Numbered from the stretch's first letter, positions 10,075 through 19,002 are shown. The stretch: 64,000 bases of DNA from Alkalihalobacillus bogoriensis ATCC BAA-922 (GCF_000621445.1 NZ_JHYI01000015.1:62001-126000), one strand, 5' to 3'. Made by a program: numbers and translations. Notes: generated by a model not told the origin, from the sequence alone.

Positions 10075-10103
10075 GTTTATTTTTCATAATGCGTGTCCAC
10101 ACT
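10075..10103 (+). promoter_or_regulatory. Candidate SigF promoter for spoIIR
   Basis: GTTTA, 15 bp, GTCCACACT. It fits SigF-type elements (GTATA and GGnnAnAnT) with one mismatch in each box and ends 27 bp before the spoIIR start. In B. subtilis spoIIR is a SigF gene, so position and type agree. Confidence 0.5.
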
Positions 10104-10129
10104 GTGTAGTGAAAAGGGGCGATGTTAAC

Positions 10130-10741
10130 ATGAACAATAAAGTTATTATTTATCTATTATTCTCTTTGTTTGTATTAGTCATTAGCTGGGAAGGACAGCA
10201 ACATTTAGCTGTCGCAGAATTACATGAAGAGGTTAGCCAAGAAGAAGCGATTCGATTACGAATCTTAGCCAATAGTGACGCGGTTAAAGACCAATGGTTA
10301 AAACGTGAAATTCGTGATGAAGTGAACGCGTCCATTACGAATTGGGTGCAAGATGTAGATGATCTAGAAGAAGCAAAACAAGTGATTCAAGCAAACTTAC
10401 CAGAAATTGAAGCGATTGTAGAAAAACAACTAATAAATATTGGATTAAACCAACAATATACAGTTGAATTTAATGAAGTTGAGTTTCCGACAAAATTATA
10501 TGGAAATCTTGTGTATCCAGCTGGATCATATGATGCTGTGTTAATTACACTTGGAGAAGGAAAAGGCGAAAACTGGTGGTGTGTATTGTTTCCTCCATTA
10601 TGCTTTTTAGATTTCTCCAATGGAGATGCGGTTGATGTAGAAGAAGTGGAAGAAGCTGATGAAGAGGACGAAATCATTGTGACGTTTTTCGTTGTTGAAT
10701 TATTCTCTAGTACGTTAGATTGGTTTAAATCAATTTTTTAA
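10130..10741 (+). CDS. spoIIR: Stage II sporulation protein R
   Basis: Forespore-made signalling protein that crosses into the intermembrane space and triggers SpoIIGA to process pro-SigE in the mother cell. The 203-residue product has an N-terminal export/membrane segment (YLLFSLFVLVISW), the conserved IRLRILANSD segment near residue 45, and a WWCVLFPPLCFLD motif diagnostic of SpoIIR. The start is the ATG at 10130, with AAAAGGGG 10 bp upstream. A longer frame from 10058 is possible but its beginning is not SpoIIR-like. It follows prmC as in Bacillus. The C-terminal tail is Glu/Asp-rich and ends in a hydrophobic stretch. Confidence 0.94.
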   Translation: MNNKVIIYLLFSLFVLVISWEGQQHLAVAELHEEVSQEEAIRLRILANSDAVKDQWLKREIRDEVNASITNWVQDVDDLEEAKQVIQANLPEIEAIVEKQLINIGLNQQYTVEFNEVEFPTKLYGNLVYPAGSYDAVLITLGEGKGENWWCVLFPPLCFLDFSNGDAVDVEEVEEADEEDEIIVTFFVVELFSSTLDWFKSIF

Positions 10742-10772
10742 ACATATTAGAAAGGTCGGGTTTTTGACTTGC

Positions 10773-10959
10773 TATCGGACATCTATTCCGTTAATGTGTA
10801 GTTTTTTTAGGGATTTGGAGTTGTTACGGACATGTGTTCCGTTATTCTTGTAAAATAAGGATAAACCACCGAAAATATTGTCAAATAGCGGAACGTATGT
10901 CCGAATGCAAAGAAGAAAGTCGTTTTTTTCTAAAAATAGCGGAATAGATGTCCGAAAGA
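10773..10959. repeat. Four-core palindromic repeat element, copy B
   Basis: Cores at 10773-10795 and 10823-10847 (direct), 10883-10906 and 10932-10959 (inverted). Spacing is 50, 60 and 49 bp. Lies 31 bp after the spoIIR stop. The remaining ~80 bp to the next gene contain a TATAAT at 11008 but no clear -35. Confidence 0.9.
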
Positions 10960-11039
10960 TTTTTTGAAACATCATCGTCATAATAGGGCATCTTCTTGCA
11001 TACAAGTTATAATAGCTTGTACAAGAGGAGGAACCTATA

Positions 11040-11477
11040 TTGAGTATTGTTGTTCGAATAGCTGAAGAAAAAGATTTACTACCGGTTCAACGTCTCGTGG
11101 CAAAGGCAGGATTAGAGGAAAAAGGGATTGAGCACCATATTCATGATTTTCTTGTTGTGGAAGAACAAGAAAAGATTGTTGGTACAGTCGGAATTGAACA
11201 TTTAGGAGTGGACGGGCTTTTGCGTTCGTTAGTTATCCAATCTGAAACGTGGAATGCAAAAATTGGGTTAGAGTTTTTAGAAATCGCTCTACAGTTTGCC
11301 AAACAGAAAGGTGTCGAAACATTGTACTTATTAACGAAACAGTCGATTCAATTTTTTGAGTATTTAGGGTTTCATGAAGTGGAAGAAGAAGAAATACCCG
11401 AAAAGATTCGACAATCACCACATTTCCATCAATATGCTCCTGGTGTTACAAAAGTGATGGCAACAACATTTAAATAA
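11040..11477 (+). CDS. GNAT-family N-acetyltransferase (YwlB-like)
   Basis: A 145-residue acetyl-CoA-dependent acetyltransferase of the GNAT fold. The N-terminal IRIAEEKD-like strand, the central LVIQSETWNAKIGLEFLEIALQFAKQ acetyl-CoA-binding region, and the C-terminal FFEYLGFHEVEEEEIPEKIRQS segment resemble the amino-acid (ArgA-type) branch. The glycine loop (R/Q-x-x-G-x-G/A) is weak. It starts at TTG with AGAGGAGGA upstream. Its position between spoIIR and ywlC matches ywlB of B. subtilis. The substrate is not known from sequence. Confidence 0.8.
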   Translation: MSIVVRIAEEKDLLPVQRLVAKAGLEEKGIEHHIHDFLVVEEQEKIVGTVGIEHLGVDGLLRSLVIQSETWNAKIGLEFLEIALQFAKQKGVETLYLLTKQSIQFFEYLGFHEVEEEEIPEKIRQSPHFHQYAPGVTKVMATTFK

Positions 11478-11479
11478 AG

Positions 11480-11499
11480 TTATCCACAAGTTATCCACA
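11480..11499 (+). promoter_or_regulatory. Pair of consensus DnaA boxes
   Basis: Two perfect TTATCCACA boxes at 11480-11488 and 11491-11499, 11 bp (one helical turn) apart. A weak inverted box (TTGGGATAA, 11503-11511) follows. The region is upstream of ywlC, which from memory is the site of a known non-oriC DnaA-box cluster in B. subtilis. The second box lies inside the terminator stem below. Confidence 0.75.
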
Positions 11500-11522
11500 A
11501 GGTTGGGATAACTTGTTTTTTT
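11487..11522 (+). terminator. Intrinsic terminator overlapping a DnaA box
   Basis: CAAGTTATCC pairs with GGATAACTTG (10 bp), loop of 9 nt, followed by seven T. It ends the acetyltransferase transcript. Confidence 0.85.
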
Positions 11523-11649
11523 GGTCAGAAAATGATAAAAAGGACGATAGGTACAAATCGAGTGAATCACAGAGAGAGACTAATGGTTCGCTCTTTTTGA
11601 AAGAAAGGGATTACATTGTGTAAAAACACCGGAGAAAGGAGGAGAAAAT

Positions 11650-12693
11650 ATGAGTTATAAACAAACTTATCAATGGGTTGTGGATAAAAATAATGAAAAT
11701 CTTCGAAATGCTAAGGGAATCAAGGAGGCAGCCTTGTTGATAAATCAAAACGAAATTATCGCTTTTCCGACAGAAACTGTGTATGGTCTTGGTGGAAATG
11801 CAAAAAATGACGAAGCCATAAAAAAAATCTTTGCCGCCAAAGGGAGGCCGAGTGATAACCCTCTTATTGTTCATGTAGCGACGATGGAACAAGCGGCACA
11901 GTTAGTGATAAATCAGCCTGAGTATGGAACGAAATTAATGGAGGTCTTTTGGCCAGGTCCACTCACGCTTGTGTTCAATGGAGGAAAAGACGTTTCGCCT
12001 TATGTAACAGCGGGACTAGAAACAATCGCACTTCGAATTCCTGACCATCCTGTTGCACTGGCCTTATTAGAAGAAGCCAATCTACCTGTGGCTGCACCTA
12101 GTGCTAATACATCAGGAAAGCCAAGCCCAACGGTTGCAAAACATGTAAAAGATGATTTATATGGCTGTATTTCTGGCATTATAGATGGGGGAGACACAGG
12201 GGTTGGTGTTGAATCGACGGTAGTGGATTGTACAGGGGACTACCCGATGATATTACGACCAGGAGGAATCACAAAAGAACAGCTAGAAGCTGTTGTTGGT
12301 CGGGTTGATGTGGACGAAGCTCTTAGTCAACAAAATGTAGCACCAAAATCTCCTGGAATGAAGTATACACATTATGCACCGAATGCTGATTTTATTCTTG
12401 TCGAAAATAAAGAGGTGATTGGTGAACTTATTCACAGCAAACAACAACAAGGGTTCCGGGTCGGTGTGTTAACAACAGAAGAACAGAAAGATAAGTATAA
12501 GGCAGATGTTGTGATTTGTTGTGGATATCGAACGGATTTAGCAACCGTTGCGAAACGATTATATGATTCGCTTAGAACATTTAATGAAAAGGAAGTAGAT
12601 ATTATTTATTCAGAAACATTCCCGAAAGTTGGGGTCGGTGTAGCAATTATGAATCGACTTGAAAAAGCAGCTGGCGGAATAATTATTAGATAG
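11650..12693 (+). CDS. ywlC: Threonylcarbamoyl-AMP synthase (Sua5/YwlC)
   Basis: Makes threonylcarbamoyl-adenylate from threonine, bicarbonate and ATP for the t6A37 tRNA modification. The 347-residue, two-domain form (Sua5 type) has the N-terminal YrdC catalytic domain with PTETVYGLGGNA, KGRPSDNPLIVHV and PSANTSGKPSPT. It is followed by a C-terminal Rossmann-like Sua5 domain (about residues 235-347) joined by SPGMKYTHYAPNA. A good ribosome site (AAAGGAGGA) precedes the ATG. The upstream gap contains two DnaA boxes. Confidence 0.95.
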   Translation: MSYKQTYQWVVDKNNENLRNAKGIKEAALLINQNEIIAFPTETVYGLGGNAKNDEAIKKIFAAKGRPSDNPLIVHVATMEQAAQLVINQPEYGTKLMEVFWPGPLTLVFNGGKDVSPYVTAGLETIALRIPDHPVALALLEEANLPVAAPSANTSGKPSPTVAKHVKDDLYGCISGIIDGGDTGVGVESTVVDCTGDYPMILRPGGITKEQLEAVVGRVDVDEALSQQNVAPKSPGMKYTHYAPNADFILVENKEVIGELIHSKQQQGFRVGVLTTEEQKDKYKADVVICCGYRTDLATVAKRLYDSLRTFNEKEVDIIYSETFPKVGVGVAIMNRLEKAAGGIIIR

Positions 12694-12754
12694 TTTGTCT
12701 TATTTCTCCTTGTCCGTGCATACATTGGATTAGCATGGTCAAGGGGGAATTGTT

Positions 12755-13300
12755 GTGATCGGAGAAATCGTTACACTATTTATTATGGCTACAGCATTAG
12801 GAATGGATGCTTTTTCTATCGCATTAGGAATGGGGATGGCGGGGTTGCGATTACGTCAAATCTTTCGTATTGGCGTAACGATCGGGGCATTTCATGTCAT
12901 CATGCCCTTACTCGGAATTATGGTAGGGAGATTAATTTCCGCTCACTTTGGAATGTTAGCGACAATGATAGGTGGAGGGTTGTTGCTATTTCTCGGATTA
13001 CAAATGATTATTTCTTCCATTCGTGAAGAACAAGAAAGTGTCGCAGCAACAAGAGGATTTGGTTTGTTCGTGTTTGCCCTAAGTGTAAGCATTGACAGTT
13101 TTTCTGCAGGCTTAAGTTTAGGTGTATTAGGAGCAAAAACAGTCATTACCGTAATGGCGTTTGGGTTAATGAGTATGATTTTATCATGGATTGGCTTAGT
13201 TGCCGGATCGAAATTTAAAGGAATGATCGGATCATACGGTGAGTTACTAGGAGGCTGTATTTTACTAGGTTTTGGGATAAAATTACTTTGGCCGATCTAA
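12755..13300 (+). CDS. mntP: Manganese efflux pump MntP
   Basis: A 181-residue integral membrane protein with six predicted hydrophobic segments, exporting Mn2+ to prevent toxicity. The repeated motifs GMDAFSIALGMG (about residues 16-27) and SIDSFSAGLSLG (about residues 112-123) contain the acidic residues conserved in the MntP/YebN family. The start is GTG with AAGGGGG upstream. It corresponds to ywlD in the Bacillus ywl cluster. I looked for a yybP-ykoY manganese riboswitch in the 61-bp upstream gap and found none. Confidence 0.9.
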   Translation: MIGEIVTLFIMATALGMDAFSIALGMGMAGLRLRQIFRIGVTIGAFHVIMPLLGIMVGRLISAHFGMLATMIGGGLLLFLGLQMIISSIREEQESVAATRGFGLFVFALSVSIDSFSAGLSLGVLGAKTVITVMAFGLMSMILSWIGLVAGSKFKGMIGSYGELLGGCILLGFGIKLLWPI

Positions 13301-13305
13301 GCCTA

Positions 13306-13336
13306 ACAGTGGGATATTGAATATCCCCTATTGTTG
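13306..13336. other. Hairpin after mntP
   Basis: GGGATA-TTGAA-TATCCC is extended on both sides by imperfect pairing (AACAGT with ATTGTT). There is no T-run, so it is not a standard terminator. It may stabilise the mRNA 3' end. Confidence 0.4.
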
Positions 13337-13494
13337 CGATAAACTTAATGATAGTACACTGTTTTGGTGAAAAAATGTTGTTTTGGAATAGTTGAAATGG
13401 CTGGAGTGTGTCCTCCTTTGAACCGATAAAAACAACAAAGTAGGTAAAAACAGTCTTATAGAAAGAAGCTAACGTAGAAAGGATGCCTAGATTC

Positions 13495-13938
13495 ATGGTG
13501 AATATTCTTTTCGTATGTACAGGAAACACGTGTAGAAGTCCTTTAGCAGAAGCACTTCTCCGCGAAAAGACAAATGGAAATATAACGGTCCGTTCAGCAG
13601 GGATTTATGCTGCTTTTGGCAGTGATGCCTCAGAAGGCACAAAACAAGTGCTAGCAGAACGTGGAATAAACTGTCAGCATCATTCAAGTCCGTTAACAGA
13701 TGAGCTTTTGCAGTGGGCTACAGTCGTATTAACGATGACAGAAAGCCATAAGCAAACGATTATTCTGAATGCACCATATGCTAGTGATAAAGTATATACG
13801 TTAAAAGAGTTTGTTCAAACTGGAGAGGGTGATGTCATTGATCCGTTTGGGCACCCAGTGGAAGCTTATCGAGAAACAGCAGTTGAGCTTGAACAATTAG
13901 TGGACAAGCTAATTGAAAAATACAACAACGAACAATAG
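13495..13938 (+). CDS. ywlE: Low-molecular-weight protein (arginine) phosphatase YwlE
   Basis: A 147-residue phosphatase with the P-loop CTGNTCRS near the N-terminus and the catalytic aspartate segment VIDPFG near residue 122. A Thr follows the catalytic Cys, the feature associated with phosphoarginine specificity in B. subtilis YwlE. So it probably reverses McsB protein-arginine phosphorylation. The ATG at 13495 was chosen because GAAAGGA lies about 11 bp upstream; a GTG at 13498 is equally plausible. It sits between mntP and rpiB as in B. subtilis, but a chemoreceptor gene has been added after it. Confidence 0.9.
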   Translation: MVNILFVCTGNTCRSPLAEALLREKTNGNITVRSAGIYAAFGSDASEGTKQVLAERGINCQHHSSPLTDELLQWATVVLTMTESHKQTIILNAPYASDKVYTLKEFVQTGEGDVIDPFGHPVEAYRETAVELEQLVDKLIEKYNNEQ

Positions 13939-13951
13939 GGAGAGTGCCACC

Positions 13952-15250
13952 GTGGGGGAAAAAACAAAGTATAAGTTCAGTATTAGAAAAAAATTAGTAG
14001 TCGGCATTACGAGTTTAGCATTCATCACATATGGTTCAAGTGCTGTCGTCATTTTTTTCTTATCTGATTGGTTACAGTCAAATTTTAGCTTAAGTTATGA
14101 AAGTGTCGTTAGTTTTACATTAGTGAAAGGTGTCTTTTGGACGATTTTGCTTTGTTATTTCGGTGCTCGCTTCATAACGAAGCCGTTACAAGAATTAGAA
14201 GGAGCAGCAAAAAAAGCAGCAGAAGGAAATATTAGTGAAGATATCGAAGTGTCTAAATCAGATGACGAACTCCGTGCTGTTGGACTCGCTTTTAATAAAA
14301 TGCTTCATAGTTTAAGAAGTATGGTCCAAGATATTGAGGATAACTTTGAAAAGACGAATAAAACGGTAACTGTCATTCAAGAGGCGACAAAAGCAGCTTC
14401 ACTCAATGCCAAAAGAGTCAACCGAACAATACAAGAAATTGCTGGAGGGGCTGAAACGTCGGCTAGTTCAATTGAACAAACGGCACAATCGATGGAAGAT
14501 GTCACAACCTTTGCTAAACAAGTGCAAGAGCATGCTAATACATCAAAACAGTCTTCTACAGAAATGGTGAATACATTAACAGAAAGTAAAGAAGTGATTG
14601 AAAGTCTTGTTAGTGGAATTAAGCAGTTAGCTAATGACAATGAACAATCGTTGCAAGCTGTAGGGCGTTTAAATGATCAAGCGAAAAAAGTAGAAGAAAT
14701 TATTTCTCTTGTTGGAGACATTGCAGAACAAACAAACTTACTAGCGTTAAACGCATCAATCGAAGCGGCAAGAGCGGGTGAACACGGAAAAGGTTTTGCT
14801 GTTGTTGCGGATGAAGTCCGTAAATTAGCGGATGAAAGTTCAAAAGCGGTTCAAGGCATTACAGAATTAATCCATAATATTCAAACAGAAGTTGTTAAAG
14901 TTGTTAAACAAATTACTGACCAAGTGTCTGTTGCAAATGAACAGTCTGTAAAAGGGACTGCAACAAATGAGGCAATTGGTGAGATGGAAAAATCAGTACA
15001 TGAAGTAAATAGCGTTATTACAGAAATTGCGGGATTAGTGGATAATCAGTTAAAAGCGATTTTAGAAACGACAAAGCAAACCCAAGAGGTGGCTGCTTTC
15101 TCTGAAGAAACTTCGGCAGGAGCTACAGAAATGACAGCGACGACAGAAGAACAAACCGCTTTAATCTTAGAAGTTGCTGATACAGCGAACCAACTTTCCG
15201 CGCAAGCGAATAAGCTAAAAATAACGATTGAAAAGTTTTCAATACAATAG
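13952..15250 (+). CDS. Methyl-accepting chemotaxis protein with minimal periplasmic loop
   Basis: A 432-residue chemoreceptor. Two transmembrane helices (about residues 15-35 and 53-73) are separated by only about 17 residues, so there is no folded extracellular sensor domain. A HAMP domain ([25 protein letters not shown]) and a long coiled-coil signalling domain follow. The hairpin tip includes [45 protein letters not shown]. It should control CheA through CheW; the signal may come from the membrane or cytoplasm. I chose the GTG at 13952 with GGGAG 9 bp upstream, rather than an upstream Met inside ywlE. The gene interrupts the normally adjacent ywlE-rpiB pair. Confidence 0.92.
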   Translation: MGEKTKYKFSIRKKLVVGITSLAFITYGSSAVVIFFLSDWLQSNFSLSYESVVSFTLVKGVFWTILLCYFGARFITKPLQELEGAAKKAAEGNISEDIEVSKSDDELRAVGLAFNKMLHSLRSMVQDIEDNFEKTNKTVTVIQEATKAASLNAKRVNRTIQEIAGGAETSASSIEQTAQSMEDVTTFAKQVQEHANTSKQSSTEMVNTLTESKEVIESLVSGIKQLANDNEQSLQAVGRLNDQAKKVEEIISLVGDIAEQTNLLALNASIEAARAGEHGKGFAVVADEVRKLADESSKAVQGITELIHNIQTEVVKVVKQITDQVSVANEQSVKGTATNEAIGEMEKSVHEVNSVITEIAGLVDNQLKAILETTKQTQEVAAFSEETSAGATEMTATTEEQTALILEVADTANQLSAQANKLKITIEKFSIQ

Positions 15251-15262
15251 GGGGAGAAAAAG

Positions 15263-15703
15263 ATGAAAGTAGCGATTGGTTCTGATCATGGTGGACTCCA
15301 AATTAAAGAAGAAATTAAAGCATTAATGGATGAGTTAGGGATAGCTTACGAAGATGTTGGATGTGAGTGTACGGATTCTGTAGATTATCCGGATTATGCA
15401 TTGCCTGTTTGTGATAAAGTCGTATCAAACGAAGTGGACAGAGGAATCTTAATTTGTGGAACAGGCATCGGGATGTCGATTGCGGCAAATAAAGTGAAAG
15501 GGATTCGTTGTGCTCTTGCTCATGATACATTTAGTGCAAAAGCAACAAGAGAACATAATGATACAAATGTTCTTGCGATGGGTGAACGAGTTGTCGGGCC
15601 AGGGCTTGCTCGTGATATTGCAAAAGTTTGGCTTGAAACTGAATTCGAAGGTGGTCGTCATGCTAGACGTGTCGACAAAGTGATGGCAATCGAAAACGTA
15701 TAG
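15263..15703 (+). CDS. rpiB: Ribose-5-phosphate isomerase B
   Basis: Interconverts ribose 5-phosphate and ribulose 5-phosphate in the pentose phosphate pathway. The 146-residue product has the RpiB/LacAB signature: IGSDHGGLQIKEEI at the N-terminus and the active-site cysteine in ILICGTGIGMSIAANK (about residues 60-75). GGGGGAG precedes the ATG. It is followed 15 bp later by ywlG. Confidence 0.95.
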   Translation: MKVAIGSDHGGLQIKEEIKALMDELGIAYEDVGCECTDSVDYPDYALPVCDKVVSNEVDRGILICGTGIGMSIAANKVKGIRCALAHDTFSAKATREHNDTNVLAMGERVVGPGLARDIAKVWLETEFEGGRHARRVDKVMAIENV

Positions 15704-15718
15704 AAGAAAGGTGGCGAA

Positions 15719-16300
15719 ATGATGATAGACCTTTCAACGATAAAAAGCGACCTCCAAACTGTACTTGATGATTTACTTTCAGCAAAAGCCCTTCAAGAAG
15801 GATCGGTTGTTGTCGTTGGGACAAGTACAAGTGAAGTTGTAGGAGAAAAGATTGGAACAAGTGGTTCTGAAGAAGTAAGTAAGGTGATTTATGATACGCT
15901 CCATGAGTGGGCAAGAACACAAAAACTATCTCTTGCCTTTCAATGCTGTGAACATGTAAATCGTGCATTAGTAGTTGAAAAAGAAACACAAATGGCACTT
16001 CATCTTGAAGAAGTTACAGTCGTACCTGTGAAAACCGCTGGTGGGGCGATGGCATCCTTTGCTTACACACAAATGAAAAACCCTGTTGTAGTCGAGTTCA
16101 TCAAAGCAGATGCTGGTATCGATATTGGTGATACATTAATAGGGATGCACTTAAAGCATGTTGCTGTTCCTGTTCGAAGTGCAGTAAAAGAAATTGGCCA
16201 AGCTCATGTAACGTTGGCGGTAACACGCCCGAAACTAATTGGTGGTCAAAGAGCGGTATATCCGAATAATAATATGAACACAAACGAAAAATGTATGTGA
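15719..16300 (+). CDS. ywlG: YwlG family protein (UPF0340/DUF436)
   Basis: A 193-residue cytoplasmic protein of the conserved TIGR01440/DUF436 family, function unknown. Family segments visible are [42 protein letters not shown] and [19 protein letters not shown]. An ATG three bases downstream (15722) is an alternative start; AAAGGTGG serves either. Between rpiB and glyA, exactly as in B. subtilis. No function is inferred beyond the neighbourhood. Confidence 0.9.
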   Translation: MMIDLSTIKSDLQTVLDDLLSAKALQEGSVVVVGTSTSEVVGEKIGTSGSEEVSKVIYDTLHEWARTQKLSLAFQCCEHVNRALVVEKETQMALHLEEVTVVPVKTAGGAMASFAYTQMKNPVVVEFIKADAGIDIGDTLIGMHLKHVAVPVRSAVKEIGQAHVTLAVTRPKLIGGQRAVYPNNNMNTNEKCM

Positions 16301-16404
16301 TTTTATAAAAAATAGAAGATTTTAACGTATACTTCTGATAAAATGGAACATGCAGATGAAAAAACACGAAAGATAATGAGTTTTATCATGAAAGGGGAAG
16401 AAGG

Positions 16405-17652
16405 ATGGAATTCTTAAAAAATCAAGACCCTAATGTATACAAGGCGATTCAGCAGGAGTTAGGTCGTCAACGGGACAAAATTGAAATGATTGCTTCTGAA
16501 AACTTTGTAAGCGAAGCTGTAATGGAAGCGCAAGGCTCAGTCTTAACAAACAAATATGCAGAAGGATACCCTGGACGACGTTACTATGGGGGCTGTGAAT
16601 ATGTGGATATCGTTGAAGACTTAGCTCGTGACCGTGCAAAAGAGATTTTTGGTGCTGAATATGTGAACGTTCAACCACATTCAGGTGCTCAAGCGAACAT
16701 GGCAGTTTATTTTACAATTTTAGAGCCAGGCGATACTGTTCTTGGCATGAACCTTTCTCACGGTGGTCACCTTACTCATGGTAGCCCCGTTAACTTTAGT
16801 GGGGTTCAATATAACTTTGTGGAGTACGGCGTAGATAAAGAAAAGCAACAAATTGATTATGATGCAGTGTTAGCTTTAGCAAAAGAACATAAACCAAAAC
16901 TTATCGTTGCGGGAGCAAGTGCATACCCTCGAGCAATCGACTTCAAAAAATTCCGTGAAGTCGTGGATGAAGTAGGGGCATACTTAATGGTAGACATGGC
17001 TCATATTGCTGGTTTAGTTGCGGCAGGAGTTCATGAAAGTCCAGTGCCTTATGCGGACTTTGTAACAACTACAACACATAAAACTTTACGTGGCCCTCGT
17101 GGTGGAATGATTCTTTGTAAAGAAGAATTTGGAAAGAAAATCGATAAATCGATTTTCCCAGGAATCCAAGGTGGCCCATTAATGCATGTCATAGCAGCAA
17201 AGGCAGTAGCGTTTGGGGAAGCACTACAACCTGAGTTCAAATCATATGCACAAAACATCGTCTCTAATGCTAAAGCTTTAGCAGAAGCATTAAATGCAGA
17301 AGGAATTAACCTTGTCTCAGGTGGTACTGATAATCATTTATTATTACTTGACCTACAAAGCTTAAGTTTAACTGGAAAAGTAGCAGAAAAAGCATTAGAT
17401 GATGTTGGAATTACAACAAACAAAAATGCGATTCCGTTTGATCCAGAAAGTCCTTTTGTAACAAGTGGTATTCGAATTGGAACAGCAGCGGTCACTTCTC
17501 GAGGATTAAATAACGAAGCAATGAAAGAATTAGGCTCTATCATTGCCTTTACATTGAAAAACATCGAAAATGAAGCAGCGTTACAAGAAGCGGCTTCACG
17601 TGTAGATGCATTAACAGCGAAATTTCCAATGTATCCATCATTAAGCTTGTAA
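16405..17652 (+). CDS. glyA: Serine hydroxymethyltransferase
   Basis: PLP enzyme that converts serine and tetrahydrofolate to glycine and methylene-THF, the main source of one-carbon units. The 415-residue protein has the PLP lysine Lys226 in [14 protein letters not shown], the N-terminal [10 protein letters not shown] motif and the cofactor segment [23 protein letters not shown] precedes the ATG. It ends at a clear terminator. The ~100-bp upstream gap shows AT-rich promoter-like sequence but no confident -35/-10 pair. Confidence 0.98.
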   Translation: MEFLKNQDPNVYKAIQQELGRQRDKIEMIASENFVSEAVMEAQGSVLTNKYAEGYPGRRYYGGCEYVDIVEDLARDRAKEIFGAEYVNVQPHSGAQANMAVYFTILEPGDTVLGMNLSHGGHLTHGSPVNFSGVQYNFVEYGVDKEKQQIDYDAVLALAKEHKPKLIVAGASAYPRAIDFKKFREVVDEVGAYLMVDMAHIAGLVAAGVHESPVPYADFVTTTTHKTLRGPRGGMILCKEEFGKKIDKSIFPGIQGGPLMHVIAAKAVAFGEALQPEFKSYAQNIVSNAKALAEALNAEGINLVSGGTDNHLLLLDLQSLSLTGKVAEKALDDVGITTNKNAIPFDPESPFVTSGIRIGTAAVTSRGLNNEAMKELGSIIAFTLKNIENEAALQEAASRVDALTAKFPMYPSLSL

Positions 17653-17657
17653 TTAGA

Positions 17658-17686
17658 ATAGCCAGGGGGCTCCTGGCTATTTTTTT
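17658..17686 (+). terminator. Intrinsic terminator of glyA
   Basis: ATAGCCAGG pairs with CCTGGCTAT (9 bp), followed by a T7 run. Confidence 0.9.
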
Positions 17687-17699
17687 GTTGAACGAAAAG

Positions 17700-17800
17700 A
17701 TAGTATTAAAATTTTGTTGTAGCAGTGAAGCTTTGAAAGCTTGTTCTAGAAGAGCGAAGGCTCTGCACTTCGCATGAAGCGATAAGAGTTCCTGTGTTTT
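17700..17800. repeat. Dispersed repeat R2
   Basis: TTAAAATTTTGTTGTAGCAGTGAAGCTTTGAAAGC-like unit, then AGAAGAGCGAAGGCTC and a GCACTTCGC tail. The same unit occurs near 6.5, 44.2-44.5 and 45.3 kb. Confidence 0.75.
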
Positions 17801-17830
17801 TCCTATTGTTTAGAAAAACTATAGTATAGT

Positions 17831-18118
17831 CGACTTGTGTATAACGAATGAATTAGGGACTTGGATTATTATGAGACAAGCAAGAAAAGACCGAAGTGAA
17901 TCGTTCAACACTTCGGTCCGGTAAGTAAGCGGCCATGAAAACCGTTATCTGTGAACATTGCTAGCGTTTTAGAACGTTGGAGGACACAGGAGCCGTTAAT
18001 CATAATATATCGCTAGGAATAGTGTTGCTTTTGCGTGAATAAGCGCTCCAGTGGCCGCTAAAAAATAGAAACCCGTATCATGTTCACAAATAACGGCTGC
18101 TCTGTCCGCGAAAATGTG
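17831..18118. repeat. Structured ~300-bp repeat R3, copy 1
   Basis: Nearly the same sequence as 44974-45314 but lacking about 32 bp internally and about 20 bp near the left end. It contains a perfect 10-bp stem, GACCGAAGTG (17889-17898) with CACTTCGGTC (17909-17918). A long inverted pair CCGTTATCTGTGAACAT / ATGTTCACAAATAACGG encloses most of the right half. The short frame from ATG 17871 ends after 17 codons, so this copy is not a good gene. Together with R2 fragments on either side it fills the 710-bp glyA-upp gap. Confidence 0.85.
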
Positions 18119-18129
18119 ACATGGGATTT

Positions 18130-18250
18130 GATAATCTCGAAGGTTCCGCACCTCCGCGTTTCATCCAAGAGCACTTTGGGTTCACTGTTAAAAGCGGGCA
18201 GGGCTCCGCGCTTCGCTTAAAAAGAAAAGACGCTTCCGCGTTTTTCTTAA
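18130..18250. repeat. Dispersed repeat R2, right-hand part
   Basis: AAGGTTCCGCACCTCCGCG, then CAAGAGCACTTTGGGTTCAC and AAAAGCGGGCAGGGCTCCGC, ending with the short hairpin AAAAGACGCTTCCGCGTTTT. Parallel to 44366-44458 and 45355-45455. Confidence 0.7.
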
Positions 18251-18268
18251 TGAACTTTTAAGGAACAG

Positions 18269-18292
18269 GCTTGAATGGGACAAGCTTTTTTT
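18269..18292 (+). terminator. Weak terminator-like hairpin upstream of upp
   Basis: GCTTG pairs with CAAGC across a 7-nt loop, followed by T7. With only 5 bp it could be a weak terminator or leader element for upp. Confidence 0.4.
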
Positions 18293-18362
18293 GTATCATT
18301 TTCAAAAGGAGTATGTCGTCCTGAGTGCTCTCATATAGAATGGTGAAAAAGGAGCTATCATA

Positions 18363-18992
18363 ATGAGCAAAGTATATGTATTTGATCACCCGTTAATTCA
18401 ACATAAGTTAACGTACATACGTGATAAATCAACAGGAACAAAGGAATTCCGAGAGCTAGTAGATGAAGTTGCAGCATTAATGGCGTTTGAAATTACAAGA
18501 GATTTACCGCTTCGTGATGTGACGGTAGAAACGCCAGTAGGGCCTGCACCTTCAAAAAAAATTGCGGGCAAAAAGCTAGGGCTTGTTCCGATTCTGCGTG
18601 CTGGACTTGGGATGGTGGATGGAATTTTAAAGTTAATCCCAGCTGCAAAAGTAGGACATGTTGGATTATACCGCGATCCTGAAACATTGAAACCGGTCGA
18701 ATATTATGTGAAGTTACCAAATGATGTCCATGAGCGTGAGTTTATCGTCATTGACCCGATGTTAGCCACAGGTGGTTCTGCTGTCGAAGCTATCAATAGC
18801 TTGAAAAACCGTGGTGCCGTTAATATTAAGCTAATGTGCTTAATTGCAGCCCCAGAAGGTGTCGACGTCGTTAAAGAAGCCCATCCAGATGTGGATATTT
18901 ATTTAGCTGCCATGGATGAAAAACTAAATGAAAAAGGATATATCGTTCCTGGATTAGGAGATGCTGGTGACCGATTGTTCGGAACGAAATAA
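18363..18992 (+). CDS. upp: Uracil phosphoribosyltransferase
   Basis: Salvages uracil with PRPP to UMP. The 209-residue protein has the PRPP-binding loop [12 protein letters not shown] (about residues 128-139), the uracil-binding C-terminal segment [17 protein letters not shown] and the conserved [18 protein letters not shown] precedes the ATG. It is monocistronic, bounded by the repeat region upstream and its own terminator downstream. It lies between glyA and atp as in B. subtilis. Confidence 0.97.
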   Translation: MSKVYVFDHPLIQHKLTYIRDKSTGTKEFRELVDEVAALMAFEITRDLPLRDVTVETPVGPAPSKKIAGKKLGLVPILRAGLGMVDGILKLIPAAKVGHVGLYRDPETLKPVEYYVKLPNDVHEREFIVIDPMLATGGSAVEAINSLKNRGAVNIKLMCLIAAPEGVDVVKEAHPDVDIYLAAMDEKLNEKGYIVPGLGDAGDRLFGTK

Positions 18993-19002
18993 TGAAAATA
19001 AG

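Noticed and set aside
10772-11005. Minus-strand open frame across repeat copy B (and similar ones at 18871-19135)
   Set aside because: The frames follow the repeat cores, lack ribosome sites and show no family similarity; they arise from the repeat sequence.
12694-12754. Manganese riboswitch before mntP
   Set aside because: The gap is only 61 bp and has none of the conserved yybP-ykoY loop sequences.
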